DNA from: CAZKVJ01 sp964556225
Lineage (GTDB): Bacteria; Actinomycetota; Acidimicrobiia; Acidimicrobiales; Ilumatobacteraceae
Direction: 5' to 3'
NCBI GenBank assembly: GCA_964556225.1
Contig: CAZKVJ010000001.1
Span: 186,001 to 250,000 of the forward strand
DNA: 64,000 nt
Both the position numbers and the translations under genes were made by a program. How positions within the stretch are numbered: the stretch's first letter is position 1; each line of letters starts with the position of its first letter. The notes below the pieces were generated by a model, which was not told where the DNA came from, did no database searches, and saw nothing but the letters and a program-made list of their open reading frames with translations. Positions 31,731-40,412 of this stretch are shown here, in pieces.

Positions 31731-32582
31731 ATGCCGGTCGCCACCCCGACGAGCCTCGACGACGCGCTCGCGCTCCTCGCTGAGCGCCCTGACGCCGACG
31801 TGCTCGGCGGCGGCACCGACCTCATGGTCGAGGTCAACTTCCACCGGCATCGTCCCACCGACGTCATCGCCCTGCGCCAGATCCCCGAGCTGCAGCGCTG
31901 GCGGCACGATCGAAGCAGCCGGCGGGTCGTCATCGGCGCCGGCGTCCCGTTCGCCGAGCTGGAGCGGGGCCCCGTCGCGACCCTCGTCCCTGCGCTGGCC
32001 GAGGCGGCCCGCACCGTCGGGTCGCCCCAGATCCGCGCCGCCGCCACGCTCGGGGGCAACCTCGGAACCTGCTCGCCAGCCGGCGACGGACTGGCCGCGC
32101 TCTGCGCGCTCGATGCGGAGCTGCTGCTGCGCCACCACGGCGGCGAGCGGCGCGTGGCCGTGCAGGACTTCATGCTCGGCGTGAAGCGCACCGACCTGCG
32201 CCGTGGTGAGCTCATCGCCTCCATCACGGTGCCGGTCCTCGACGGGTTCCAGGGCTTTGCCAAGGTCGGGGTCCGCAACGCGATGGTCATCGCCATCGCC
32301 TCGGCCTGCCTGGTGGTCGACCGCACGGCCGCTCAGGTGCGCCTCGCGCTCGGCGCCGTGGGCCCGACGGTGCTCCGGTGCCGGGAGACCGAGACGTGGC
32401 TGGCCGGCGAGCACGATCTCGGCTCCCGCTCCCCTGTCACAGCGGCGCTCGCCACCGAGGTCGGCCGACGAGCCGCCGCCGAGTCCCGGCCCATCGACGA
32501 TCACCGCTCCAGCGCCGACTACCGGCGCCACGCCGTCGGCGTGCTGACCGCCCGGCTGCTCCAGCGAGCGTTCCCCGCATGA
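31731..32582 (+). CDS. Xanthine dehydrogenase FAD subunit
   Basis: This 283-residue subunit of the CoxM/XdhB type has FAD contacts DVLGGGTDLMVEVNF (about 24-38) and ATLGGNLGTCSPAGDGLAAL (about 104-123). The C-terminal CO_deh_flav_C domain includes FAKVGVRNAMVIAIASACLVV. It passes electrons from the Fe-S centres to NAD or another acceptor. It is the first gene of a three-gene operon; its stop overlaps the Fe-S subunit start by 4 nt (ATGA). Order FAD, Fe-S, Mo is common in actinobacterial purine and carbon-monoxide-type hydroxylases. Confidence 0.92.
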   Translation: MPVATPTSLDDALALLAERPDADVLGGGTDLMVEVNFHRHRPTDVIALRQIPELQRWRHDRSSRRVVIGAGVPFAELERGPVATLVPALAEAARTVGSPQIRAAATLGGNLGTCSPAGDGLAALCALDAELLLRHHGGERRVAVQDFMLGVKRTDLRRGELIASITVPVLDGFQGFAKVGVRNAMVIAIASACLVVDRTAAQVRLALGAVGPTVLRCRETETWLAGEHDLGSRSPVTAALATEVGRRAAAESRPIDDHRSSADYRRHAVGVLTARLLQRAFPA

Positions 32583-33076
32583 TCCCTGAGCTGGAGAGCT
32601 ACACGCTGCGGGTCAACGGCACCGACCATCACGTGCGTGACGCGTGGATCGGCGAGAGCCTGCTCGACGTCCTGAGGGAGCGCATCGGCCTCCCCGGAGT
32701 GAAGGGTGCCTGTGAGCAGGGCGAGTGCGGCAGCTGCACGGTGGTGATGGATGGCCGGGCGGTGTGCTCGTGCCTCGTCCTCGCCGCCTCGGCGGTGGGG
32801 GCCGAGATCACCACCGTGGAGGGCCTGGCCCCTGAGCACGAGCTGTCCGACGTCCAAGCCGCGTTCGTCGAGGAGGGGGCGGTGCAGTGCGGGTTCTGCA
32901 CCCCTGGGCTGGTCGTGAGCGTCCACCATCTGCTCGACCACACCTCGAACCCGACCGAGCTCGACGTCCGCGAGGCGCTGTCGGGCAACATCTGCCGCTG
33001 CACCGGCTACGGCCGGATTCTCGCCGCAGTGCAGGCCGTCGCCGCCCGACGCCGCCGGGAGGCCGATCGTGGCTGA
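32579..33076 (+). CDS. Xanthine dehydrogenase 2Fe-2S subunit
   Basis: This 165-residue protein has two [2Fe-2S] centres. The plant-type site uses Cys45, 50, 53 and 65 (GACEQGECGSCTV); the helical domain uses Cys104, 107, 139 and 141 (VQCGFCTPG, NICRCTGYGRIL). It carries electrons from the Mo site to FAD. The start ATG lies within the previous stop (ATGA), and the Mo gene GTG begins 8 nt before its own stop, so all three subunits are translationally coupled. Confidence 0.94.
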   Translation: MIPELESYTLRVNGTDHHVRDAWIGESLLDVLRERIGLPGVKGACEQGECGSCTVVMDGRAVCSCLVLAASAVGAEITTVEGLAPEHELSDVQAAFVEEGAVQCGFCTPGLVVSVHHLLDHTSNPTELDVREALSGNICRCTGYGRILAAVQAVAARRRREADRG

Positions 33077-35360
33077 GGCCGAGGTCACTGCGGCCACCCG
33101 CAGCGGGATCCGCCATCGGCCCGGCACCATCGGCACGAGCGCGCCACGTCCCGATGGCGGGCCCAAGGTGCAGGGCCGGTTCGCCTTCGCGAGCGACGTG
33201 TGGACCGAGGGGATGCTCTGGGGCGCCACGCTGCGCTCGCCACACCCTCACGCCCGGATCGTCGCCATCGACACCACGCCGGCGTGGTCGATCTCCGGCG
33301 TCGAGGCGATCATCACGGCCGACGACGTCCCTGGCCGTCTCACCTATGGCCTGATCTCGAGCGACCAGCCGGTCTTCGCCCGAGACGTCGTGCGCTACGC
33401 CGGCGAGCCCGTCGCCGCCGTGGCCGCCGACCACCCCGAGACGTGCCGCCGGGCGCTCGAGGCCATCGTCGTCACGTACGAGCCGCTCCCACCGCTCGTC
33501 GACCCGGAGCGAGCCATCGCGGCGGCCACGCCGCCGATCCACCCCGACGGCAACGTGCTGCGCCACCAGCGGATCATCCGCGGTCATGTCGACGCGACCG
33601 GCCCCGTCGTGGTCGAGGGGACCTACCACCTCGGGATGCAGGACCAGGCGATGCTCGGGCTCGAGGCGGCGATGGCGCTGCCCGACCCCGGCGGCGCCGG
33701 CGTGGAGCTGTACGTGGCAACCCAGTGGCTCCACGAGGACCGCCGCCAGATCGCCGCCTGCCTCGGCCTGCCCGAGGATGCGGTCCGGCTGGTCCTCAGC
33801 GGGGTCGGTGGGGCGTTCGGAGCCCGCGAAGACATCAGCCTCCAGGTGCACACCTGCCTGCTCGCCCTGCGCACCGGTCGGCCGGTGAAGATCCAGTACG
33901 GCCGCGAGGAGAGCTTCTTCGGCCACGTCCATCGTCACCCCGCCACCGTGTGGATGCGCCACCACGCCACCGATGCGGGCGAGATCGTCAAGATCGAGGC
34001 CCGCTTCCTGCTCGACGGAGGTGCCTATGCCTCCACGTCGTCGGCCGTGCTGCTGAACGCCATCACCCATGCCCAGGGCCCGTACCGGTGCGAGAACGCC
34101 GTCATCGACGGCTGGGCGGCGCGCACCAACAACCCGCCGTGCGGCGCGATGCGTGGCTTCGGCGTCGTGCAGGCCGCCTTCGCCCACGAGAGCCAGATGG
34201 ACCGCCTGGCGGCGGCCTGCAGGCTCTCACCCGTGGAGGTCCGCCTCCGCAACGCCATGCGCACCGGCGACCGCCTCGTCACCGGTCAGGTCGTCGAGAG
34301 CGTCGCGCCGGTCGAGCGCTGCATCCGCGAGACCGACGTCCTGCCGCTCCCGCCACCGCTCACCGCCGACGCCGACCAGCGCGAGCTGCCCGGCGGCACC
34401 GGCAACACCACGGCGCCGCAGCACGTGCGCCGCGGGGTCGGGTGGGGGGTCGTCATCAAGAACCTGATGTACAGCGAGGCGTTCGACGACTCCACCACCG
34501 CCCGATGCCGGCTCGCCGACGGTGTCGCCAGCCTGAAGCTGGCCACCGTCGAGGTCGGCCAGGGCTTCGTGACCGTGGCCCAGCAGATCGCCAGGACCGT
34601 GCTCGGCGTCGACGACGTGGTGCTCGAGCCGGCCGACACCTCGATCGGCTCGGCGGGATCCACCTCGGCCAGCCGTCAGACGTGGATGAGCGGCGGGGCG
34701 GTCGATGCCGCATGCCGAGAGGTGCGCGAGCGCCTGTTCGAGCACGTCGCCGGCCGGTACGACCTCGAGCCCGTGCAGCTGGTGATCGAGGGGACCGACG
34801 TGGTCGACACGCTCGGATCACTTCGGATCCCGGTCAGGGAGGCATCAGCCGGCCTCGCGCTGGAGGCGACCGTGGTACATCGCCACCGGCCCACCACCGA
34901 TCTCGACGACCACGGTCAGGGCGACTGCCACGTGGCGTTCGCGTTCGTGGCCCAGCGCGCAGTGGTCGACGTCGACACCGAGCTCGGGCTGGTGAAGGTG
35001 GTGCAGCTCGCCACCGCCCAGGACGTGGGGCGGGCGCTCAACCCGTTGGCGGTGCTGGGCCAGATCGAGGGGGGCATCGCCCAGGGGCTCGGCTTGGCCG
35101 TGATGGAGGAGATCGTCCTCGACCAGGGCCGGATGCGCAACCCCAGCTTCACCGACTACCTGTTGCCGACCGCGCTCGACAGCCCCGACGTGCTGGCGGT
35201 GCTGGTGGAGGAACCGGACCCGCAGGCTCCGCTCGGCGCCAAGGGCGTGGGCGAGCACCCGTGCGTCGCCGCCACACCGGCGATCATGGCGGCGATCCGC
35301 GACGCCGTGGGGCGTGAGCTCACCCGGGTGCCGGTTCGACCGCAGGACCTCTGCTGCTGA
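33069..35360 (+). CDS. Xanthine dehydrogenase molybdenum subunit
   Basis: This 763-residue large subunit has VGGAFGAREDIS, PPCGAMRGFGVVQAAFAHESQMDR (substrate pocket; no CoxL VAYRCSFR active loop), TVEVGQGFVTVAQQI and the catalytic Glu in LGAKGVGEHPCVAATPAI. It would hydroxylate xanthine, hypoxanthine or a related ring. A long AEGQ insertion-free layout fits the XdhA of actinobacteria. The maturation factor XdhC is not in the window. A second Mo hydroxylase (26586-29180) lies close by, so the pair may act on successive substrates. Confidence 0.92.
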   Translation: MAEAEVTAATRSGIRHRPGTIGTSAPRPDGGPKVQGRFAFASDVWTEGMLWGATLRSPHPHARIVAIDTTPAWSISGVEAIITADDVPGRLTYGLISSDQPVFARDVVRYAGEPVAAVAADHPETCRRALEAIVVTYEPLPPLVDPERAIAAATPPIHPDGNVLRHQRIIRGHVDATGPVVVEGTYHLGMQDQAMLGLEAAMALPDPGGAGVELYVATQWLHEDRRQIAACLGLPEDAVRLVLSGVGGAFGAREDISLQVHTCLLALRTGRPVKIQYGREESFFGHVHRHPATVWMRHHATDAGEIVKIEARFLLDGGAYASTSSAVLLNAITHAQGPYRCENAVIDGWAARTNNPPCGAMRGFGVVQAAFAHESQMDRLAAACRLSPVEVRLRNAMRTGDRLVTGQVVESVAPVERCIRETDVLPLPPPLTADADQRELPGGTGNTTAPQHVRRGVGWGVVIKNLMYSEAFDDSTTARCRLADGVASLKLATVEVGQGFVTVAQQIARTVLGVDDVVLEPADTSIGSAGSTSASRQTWMSGGAVDAACREVRERLFEHVAGRYDLEPVQLVIEGTDVVDTLGSLRIPVREASAGLALEATVVHRHRPTTDLDDHGQGDCHVAFAFVAQRAVVDVDTELGLVKVVQLATAQDVGRALNPLAVLGQIEGGIAQGLGLAVMEEIVLDQGRMRNPSFTDYLLPTALDSPDVLAVLVEEPDPQAPLGAKGVGEHPCVAATPAIMAAIRDAVGRELTRVPVRPQDLCC

Positions 35361-35367
35361 CCCGACG

Positions 35368-35748
35368 TCAGGCCGTGGCGACCTCGTCGATGGCCGCCTG
35401 GAGCCGGCCCCGGACCTCGGCGGTCAGCTCGGCGAAGTCGTCGCCCTCCATCAGCTCGGTCGGGTCGACCGCCCGGATGCGGGTCCGGCCGCCCACGTCG
35501 TCGAGCACGACGTTGCACGGCAGCAGCAGCGCTACCGACTCGTCGAGCTCGAGTGAGCGGTGGGCGAACGTGGGGTTGCAGGCGCCCAGGATCCGCAGCG
35601 CCGGCCGTTCGATGCCGAGCTTCGCCTTCAGCGTCGCCGCCACGTCGATCTCCGTCAGCACGCCGAAGCCCTGTGCGGCGAGCGCGGCTCGCACCCGCTG
35701 GTCGGCCTCGTCCAGGCTGCAGTCCACCGTCGTCTCGATCGCGTTCAT
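35368..35748 (-). CDS. DUF302 domain protein
   Basis: This 126-residue protein covers the DUF302 fold: VDCSLDEADQRVRAALAAQGFGVLTEIDVAATLKAKLG at the start, then LGACNPTFAHRSLELDESVALLLPCNVVLDD. The two Cys at about 56 and 78 in GACNP and LPCNV are conserved in the family and may bind metal or a sulfur species. The family often lies behind CsoR/CstR-type regulators and sulfur-handling genes. A GAGGAGG ribosome site precedes the ATG, and a CsoR-like operator lies 23-38 nt upstream. Confidence 0.88.
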   Translation of the reverse strand: MNAIETTVDCSLDEADQRVRAALAAQGFGVLTEIDVAATLKAKLGIERPALRILGACNPTFAHRSLELDESVALLLPCNVVLDDVGGRTRIRAVDPTELMEGDDFAELTAEVRGRLQAAIDEVATA

Positions 35749-35770
35749 CGTCCCTCCTCGTCGACCCCAT

Positions 35771-35786
35771 ATACCCTAGCGGGTAT
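35771..35786 (-). promoter_or_regulatory. CsoR-family operator candidate
   Basis: ATACCC-TAGC-GGGTAT is a perfect 6-bp inverted repeat around a 4-bp centre. CsoR/CstR regulators bind such ATACCC...GGGTAT sites. It lies just before the DUF302 gene on its promoter side, so copper- or persulfide-responsive repression is likely. The regulator gene is not in the window. Confidence 0.6.
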
Positions 35787-35794
35787 CGGATCGT

Positions 35795-37486
35795 TCAGTT
35801 CAGGCCGACGACCTCACCACGGGGGCCGAGGTCGATCCGGTGGGCCGCAGGGTCGCTGCTCAGCCCCGGCATCAAGCGCATCTCACCGCACACGGCGACG
35901 ACGAACCCCGCGCCGGCCGACCAGCGGACCTCGCGCACCGGAAGGGTCCAGCCCCGGGGCGCGCCGACCCTGCCCGGGTCGTCGGTGAGCGACAGATGCG
36001 TCTTGGCGACGCAGATCGGCAGGTGGGCCGCCCCCAGCGCCGAGAAGCGCTCGAGCGACCGGGCGGCCGCCGCGGAGAGCTCGATCCCGTCGGCCCCGTA
36101 CACCTCGGTGGCGATGGTCGCGATCTTGTCCGCGAGCGCCAGCTCGTCGTCGTAGAGCGGCCGGAACCCGCTGCCCTCTCCGGCCGCCCGCAGCACCTCC
36201 TCGGCCAGCTCGACGGCACCCGCTCCCCCGTCGGCGACGTTGGTGCAGATGGCGCTGCGGACCCCGGCCTCGGCGGCGACCTGGGCGATCGCGGCGTGCT
36301 CGCTGGCGTGGTCCGTGGGGAACGCGTTGATGGCCACCACCGGGACGACACGGTGCCGGCGAACGATCGACAGGTGGGCGCGCAGGTTGTCGGCACCGGC
36401 CAGCACCTGGTCGGGACGCTCCTCGAGCAGCCCGGGGGGCAGCGGCTTACCCGCCTTCAGGACGTACTCACCGGAGTGCGCCTTCAGCGCCCGCACGGTG
36501 GCCACCACGACCGCCACGTCGGGTGGCTGGCCCGAAGCCCGGCACTTGATGTTGAAGAACTTCTCGGCGCCGAGGTCGGCGCCGAAGCCCGCCTCGGTGA
36601 TGACCACCTCGGCCCTGGCCAGCGCGACCTCGTCGGCCAGCACCGATGAGCAGCCGTGGGCGATGTTGGCGAACGGACCGGCGTGGACGAGCACCGGCGT
36701 GTGCTCGAGCGTCTGCAGCAGGTTCGGGCGGACCGCATCGTGGAGGATCGCGGCCATCGCGCCCGCTGCCCGCAGCGCCTCGGCGGTCACCGGCGCACCA
36801 TCGCCGTCGACGCCGACGACGATGCGTCCGAGGCGGGCCCGGAGGTCGTCGGCCGAGGTGGCCAGGGCGAGGATGGCCATGACCTCGGAGGCGGCGGTGA
36901 TGTCGAACCCGCTCTGGCGGGGCACGCCGTCCTCTCGGGCCCCGAGCCCCACCACCACGTTGCGCAGCGCTCGGTCGTTGACGTCGAGCACCCGTCGCCA
37001 CGTGATCGATCGCACGTCGATGCCGAGGCGGTTGCCGTGGTGGAGGTGGTTGTCGATCATCGCCGCCAGCAGGTTGTGGGCGGCCGTGACGGCGTGGAGG
37101 TCGCCGGTGAGGTGCAGGTTGAGGCGCTCCATCGGCACGACCTGGCTGTAGCCGGCGCCGGCGGCGCCACCCTTGATGCCGAACGTCGGGCCCATCGACG
37201 GCTGGCGAAGCGTCACGACCCCCCGGCGGCCGAGCCGGCCCATCGCCTGCCCGAGGCCGACGGCGGTCGCCGTCTTGCCCTCGCCGAACGGTGTCGGCGT
37301 CACGGCGGTGACCAGGACGTAGAGCCCTCGCCGACTCGCCGGGCCACCCGGTGCGACGTCGACCTTGGCGACACCCCGGCCGAAGTGCTCGAGCTCGCTC
37401 GGGTCGAGGTCGAGCCGGCGGCCGACCTCCTCGATCGGCTCGAGGGACGCGCCGCGGGCGATGTCGAGATCTGACGGGATGCTCAC
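35795..37486 (-). CDS. fhs: Formate-tetrahydrofolate ligase
   Basis: This 563-residue enzyme joins formate and THF with ATP to make 10-formyl-THF. The P-loop TPFGEGKTATAVGLGQAM lies near residues 65-82, followed by LRQPSMGPTFGIKGGAAG, ITWRRVLDVNDRALR and the conserved EAGFGADLGAEKFFNIKCR. The length is normal. The GTG at 37486 is chosen because a TACAGT box lies 7 nt upstream; longer open frames upstream are antisense noise. Its product is the formyl donor used by transformylases such as the starter domain of the NRPS 16 kb away, although fhs is a housekeeping gene. Confidence 0.96.
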   Translation of the reverse strand: MSIPSDLDIARGASLEPIEEVGRRLDLDPSELEHFGRGVAKVDVAPGGPASRRGLYVLVTAVTPTPFGEGKTATAVGLGQAMGRLGRRGVVTLRQPSMGPTFGIKGGAAGAGYSQVVPMERLNLHLTGDLHAVTAAHNLLAAMIDNHLHHGNRLGIDVRSITWRRVLDVNDRALRNVVVGLGAREDGVPRQSGFDITAASEVMAILALATSADDLRARLGRIVVGVDGDGAPVTAEALRAAGAMAAILHDAVRPNLLQTLEHTPVLVHAGPFANIAHGCSSVLADEVALARAEVVITEAGFGADLGAEKFFNIKCRASGQPPDVAVVVATVRALKAHSGEYVLKAGKPLPPGLLEERPDQVLAGADNLRAHLSIVRRHRVVPVVAINAFPTDHASEHAAIAQVAAEAGVRSAICTNVADGGAGAVELAEEVLRAAGEGSGFRPLYDDELALADKIATIATEVYGADGIELSAAAARSLERFSALGAAHLPICVAKTHLSLTDDPGRVGAPRGWTLPVREVRWSAGAGFVVAVCGEMRLMPGLSSDPAAHRIDLGPRGEVVGLN

Positions 37487-37493
37487 CGGCGGC

Positions 37494-37499
37494 ACTGTA
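37494..37499 (-). promoter_or_regulatory. Leaderless-type -10 box for fhs
   Basis: On the minus strand TACAGT fits TANNNT and ends 7 nt before the GTG at 37486. It decides this start inside a much longer open frame. Confidence 0.5.
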
Positions 37500-37533
37500 C
37501 GGCCCAAGCTCGCGGAACGGGAGGGGGTGGGGG

Positions 37534-37950
37534 TCAGCAGGGGGGTTGGTTGCCGTCGCTCAGCTCGGCGACCGACGTGCGGGCCAGCGCCGCCAGCAGC
37601 TCGGTCCGGGCCGACGCCCACGCCATGTGCAGCGCGCACGGCTCCTGGGCCCCGCAGGGTCGGTCCGACAGCACACACTGGCCCGTGTCCGTGGGGCCCT
37701 CGACCGCCTCGATCACCTCGAGCACGTTGATGCCCGTGAGAGGGGCCACCAGTGTGTACCCGCCGGTCGGGCCCGGGTCGCTGCGGACCCAGCCCCGAGC
37801 GACGAGCGGCGCGATCACCTGCGGCACGAACGCCGACGTGGACTCGACGATCTTCGCGAGCTCTGATCCCTTCAACCGGCGGGGCTCTCCCGAAAGGGCG
37901 ATGAGCACCTTGACCGCCAGGTCGGACTTCCGCGTGACCTCCAAGCGCAT
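37534..37950 (-). CDS. Rrf2 family Fe-S regulator, NsrR-like
   Basis: This 138-residue winged-helix regulator has the Rrf2 start MRLEVTRKSDLAVKVLIAL, the DNA helix LKGSELAKIVESTSAFVPQVIAPL and the wing GPTGGYTLV. Three cysteines at 92, 99 and 105 (QCVLSDRPCGAQEPC) match the Fe-S ligand spacing of NsrR, a nitric-oxide sensor; IscR uses a different spacing. A fourth Cys is the last residue. Regulation of the nos operon in this window is plausible but not shown by a clear operator. It lies 12 bp from the end of the P-type ATPase gene. Confidence 0.82.
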   Translation of the reverse strand: MRLEVTRKSDLAVKVLIALSGEPRRLKGSELAKIVESTSAFVPQVIAPLVARGWVRSDPGPTGGYTLVAPLTGINVLEVIEAVEGPTDTGQCVLSDRPCGAQEPCALHMAWASARTELLAALARTSVAELSDGNQPPC

Positions 37951-37962
37951 GACGGCATGCTG

Positions 37963-40362
37963 TCACACTGGCGACCGATGTGGGCCAGGGTCCGTCGTCA
38001 CGGGTCCGATGGCCTCCCGCACCGTGCGGCCGTCGCGGCGGTCGACGACGACTCCCACGACCACCACGAGAGCGGCTCCCGCCACGCCGAGCACGACGGC
38101 GGCGATCACCACGTCCACCACGAGCTGCAGCTCCAGGAAGTCGCGCGCCGCCGGCACGGCCAGGAGGGCGGCGAACACACCGCCCATCACCAGCACGAGG
38201 GCAAGCTTCCAACCGCGAACGGGTCTCGACACCATCACCAGCTGGGCGAGACCCATCAGCATCGCTGCGATCAGCGCCCCGGTGCGGGCCTCGTCGGGGT
38301 CGGCGTCGGCCCAGCGGGCGAAGCCGTAGGCGGCGAAGACCCCGAGCGCGAGGATCGTCCCGACCGGTGCCGAGAACCTCACCACCCGGAACAGGAAGCC
38401 GGGCACGTACCGGCGTGGGTTCGGGGCCAGGGCCAGCAGGAAGGCGGGGATCCCGATCGTCAGTGCGCTGAACACCGTCAGGTGGCGGGGCAGGAACGGG
38501 TACGGCAGCGACGCCACGACGACGAGCAGCGAGAGCAGTGCCGCCATCACGTTCTTGGAGACGAACAGGCGGGCGACCCGCTCGATGTTGGCGATCACCC
38601 GACGGCCCTCCGCCAGCACCAACGGCATCCGCGAGAACTGCCCGTCGAGCAGCACCAGCTGGGCCACGGCGCGCGTCGCGGCGGCGCCGGAGCCCATCGC
38701 CACCCCGAGGTCGGCCTCTTTCAGTGCGAGCGCGTCGTTGACGCCGTCGCCCGTCATCGCCACGACGTGCCCCTTGGCGCGCAGCGCCGTCACCATGGCG
38801 CGCTTTTGCTGCGGGGTCACCCGCCCGAACACGACGTGGCGCTCGACGGCGTCGGCGAGCCCGCCGGCGTCGTCCGGCAGGGTCCGGGCGTCGACAGCGG
38901 CGTCCGGCTGATCGGCGCCGGGCACACCGGCGGCTCTCGCGACCGCACCGACGGTGCGGGGGTGGTCCCCCGAGATCACCTTGAGCGTCACGCCCTGACG
39001 GGCGAAGAACTCCAGCATCTCCGGCGCATCCGGGCGGATCTGCTCGGCGAGGGTCACCAGGGCCGCGGGCTCGACGGGCGGGAGCCGGTCGGCGTCGATC
39101 GGCTCCGCACCGGCCCGACCCACCACGATCACGCGCGTCCCCTGCGCCGCGATCGCGTCGACGCGCCGACGGACGGCCGCGGACGCGTCCCCGGCACCCA
39201 GCACGATCTCCGGCGCTCCCATGACCCACGTGCCCCTGCCGTCGAAGGTCGCCGCGCTCCACTTCCGGGCCGACGAGAAGGGGACGTCGGCGGTGCGCCG
39301 CCAACCCTCCGGCGCAGCGATCTGCGCGGCCAGGGCGGCGGCCGTGGCATTCGGCGACGGATCGTCGGCCAGCGCGCCGAGCGCCTCCATCACGAGGTCC
39401 CGTTCGACCCCCTCGACCACCTCCACGCCGGTGAGGCGGATGTGCCCGTCGGTGATCGTGCCGGTCTTGTCGAGGCAGACGACGTCGACGCGCGCCAGCA
39501 CCTCCACTGCGGGGAGCTCCTGCACGAGCACCTGCCGGCGGGCCAGACCCATCACGGCGACGAAGAAGGCGAGGGTGGTGAGCAGGACCAGCCCTTCCGG
39601 GATCATCCCGACCATCCCGGCGACCGCCCCGGTCACGGCCACCCGCCAGTCATCGCCCTGGAGCAGCTGGCTGAGGACCAGCAGCGGCCCGATCACGGCG
39701 ATCGCCCACGAGATCCACCCCAGCAGCCGGTTGGTGCCCGACACCAGCTCGGAGCGCACCAGCGAGAACCGCTTGGCCTCCGCCGCCAACTGGTTGGCGT
39801 ACGACGCGGCGCCCACTCCGGTCGCGACCACCTCGCAGCGGCCCGCCACGACGAAGCTTCCCGACATCACCCGATCGCCGACCGCCTTCACGAGCGGTTC
39901 GGACTCACCGGTGAGGAGCGACTCGTCGAGCTCGGCGTCGGCGCTGTGGACCACGGTCCCGTCGGCGGGAACCTGGTCGCCGGGCCCTAGGACGACGAGG
40001 TCGTCGAGGACCACGTCGGCGACCGGCACCGCCACGTCGCGCCCGTCCCGGCGGACCGTCACCGACCCGGCGCTGAGCAGCGCGAGCCGGTCCAGGGTGC
40101 GCTTGGCCCGCAGCTCCTGCACGACCCCGACGAGCGCGTTGATCACGATCACGACCAAGAACAGGGCGTCCTGCCACGCCCCGACGACGAGCACGAGCGC
40201 CCCCAGCCCGCCGAGCAGGGCGTTGAACCGGGTGAGCACGTTGGCCCGGACGATCTCGGCGGCGGTGCGGCTCGCTGGCAGCTCGACCCGGTTGACCAGC
40301 CCGTCCCGCCGGCGCTGGGCCACCTCGGCCTGGGTCAGCCCGTCGGCCGGGTGGCGGTCCAT
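37963..40362 (-). CDS. P-type cation ATPase, CtpE-like
   Basis: This 799-residue P-type ATPase of the HAD-IC class has actuator motif DESLLTGESEPLV (about 155), phosphorylation site VVCLDKTGTITDG (about 290) and hinge MTGDGVNDALALKEADLGVAMGSG (about 540). The C-terminal membrane block has six helices. No N-terminal metal-binding domain is present. The gate helix GMIPEGLVLLTTLAF has the Pro-Glu-Gly of Ca2+/Mg2+-type pumps, and the layout resembles mycobacterial CtpE, a calcium importer. The ion is therefore probably Ca2+ but not proven. The ATG at 40362 has a CAGAAT box 6 nt upstream, which favours it over the GTG at 40377. Confidence 0.85.
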   Translation of the reverse strand: MDRHPADGLTQAEVAQRRRDGLVNRVELPASRTAAEIVRANVLTRFNALLGGLGALVLVVGAWQDALFLVVIVINALVGVVQELRAKRTLDRLALLSAGSVTVRRDGRDVAVPVADVVLDDLVVLGPGDQVPADGTVVHSADAELDESLLTGESEPLVKAVGDRVMSGSFVVAGRCEVVATGVGAASYANQLAAEAKRFSLVRSELVSGTNRLLGWISWAIAVIGPLLVLSQLLQGDDWRVAVTGAVAGMVGMIPEGLVLLTTLAFFVAVMGLARRQVLVQELPAVEVLARVDVVCLDKTGTITDGHIRLTGVEVVEGVERDLVMEALGALADDPSPNATAAALAAQIAAPEGWRRTADVPFSSARKWSAATFDGRGTWVMGAPEIVLGAGDASAAVRRRVDAIAAQGTRVIVVGRAGAEPIDADRLPPVEPAALVTLAEQIRPDAPEMLEFFARQGVTLKVISGDHPRTVGAVARAAGVPGADQPDAAVDARTLPDDAGGLADAVERHVVFGRVTPQQKRAMVTALRAKGHVVAMTGDGVNDALALKEADLGVAMGSGAAATRAVAQLVLLDGQFSRMPLVLAEGRRVIANIERVARLFVSKNVMAALLSLLVVVASLPYPFLPRHLTVFSALTIGIPAFLLALAPNPRRYVPGFLFRVVRFSAPVGTILALGVFAAYGFARWADADPDEARTGALIAAMLMGLAQLVMVSRPVRGWKLALVLVMGGVFAALLAVPAARDFLELQLVVDVVIAAVVLGVAGAALVVVVGVVVDRRDGRTVREAIGPVTTDPGPHRSPV

Positions 40363-40368
40363 CGGGTC

Positions 40369-40374
40369 ATTCTG
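40369..40374 (-). promoter_or_regulatory. Weak leaderless-type -10 box for P-type ATPase
   Basis: CAGAAT on the minus strand ends 6 nt before the ATG at 40362. It matches A2 and T6 but not T1 of TANNNT. Confidence 0.3.
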
Positions 40375-40412
40375 CACAACCCGGTTGCCCAGGCGCGTCA
40401 GAATGGTCGGTC

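Noticed and set aside
33200..35317. A 705-residue frame inside the xanthine dehydrogenase gene
   Set aside because: It is a +1-type shadow of the Mo subunit and is composed of Arg/Pro/Ala repeats.
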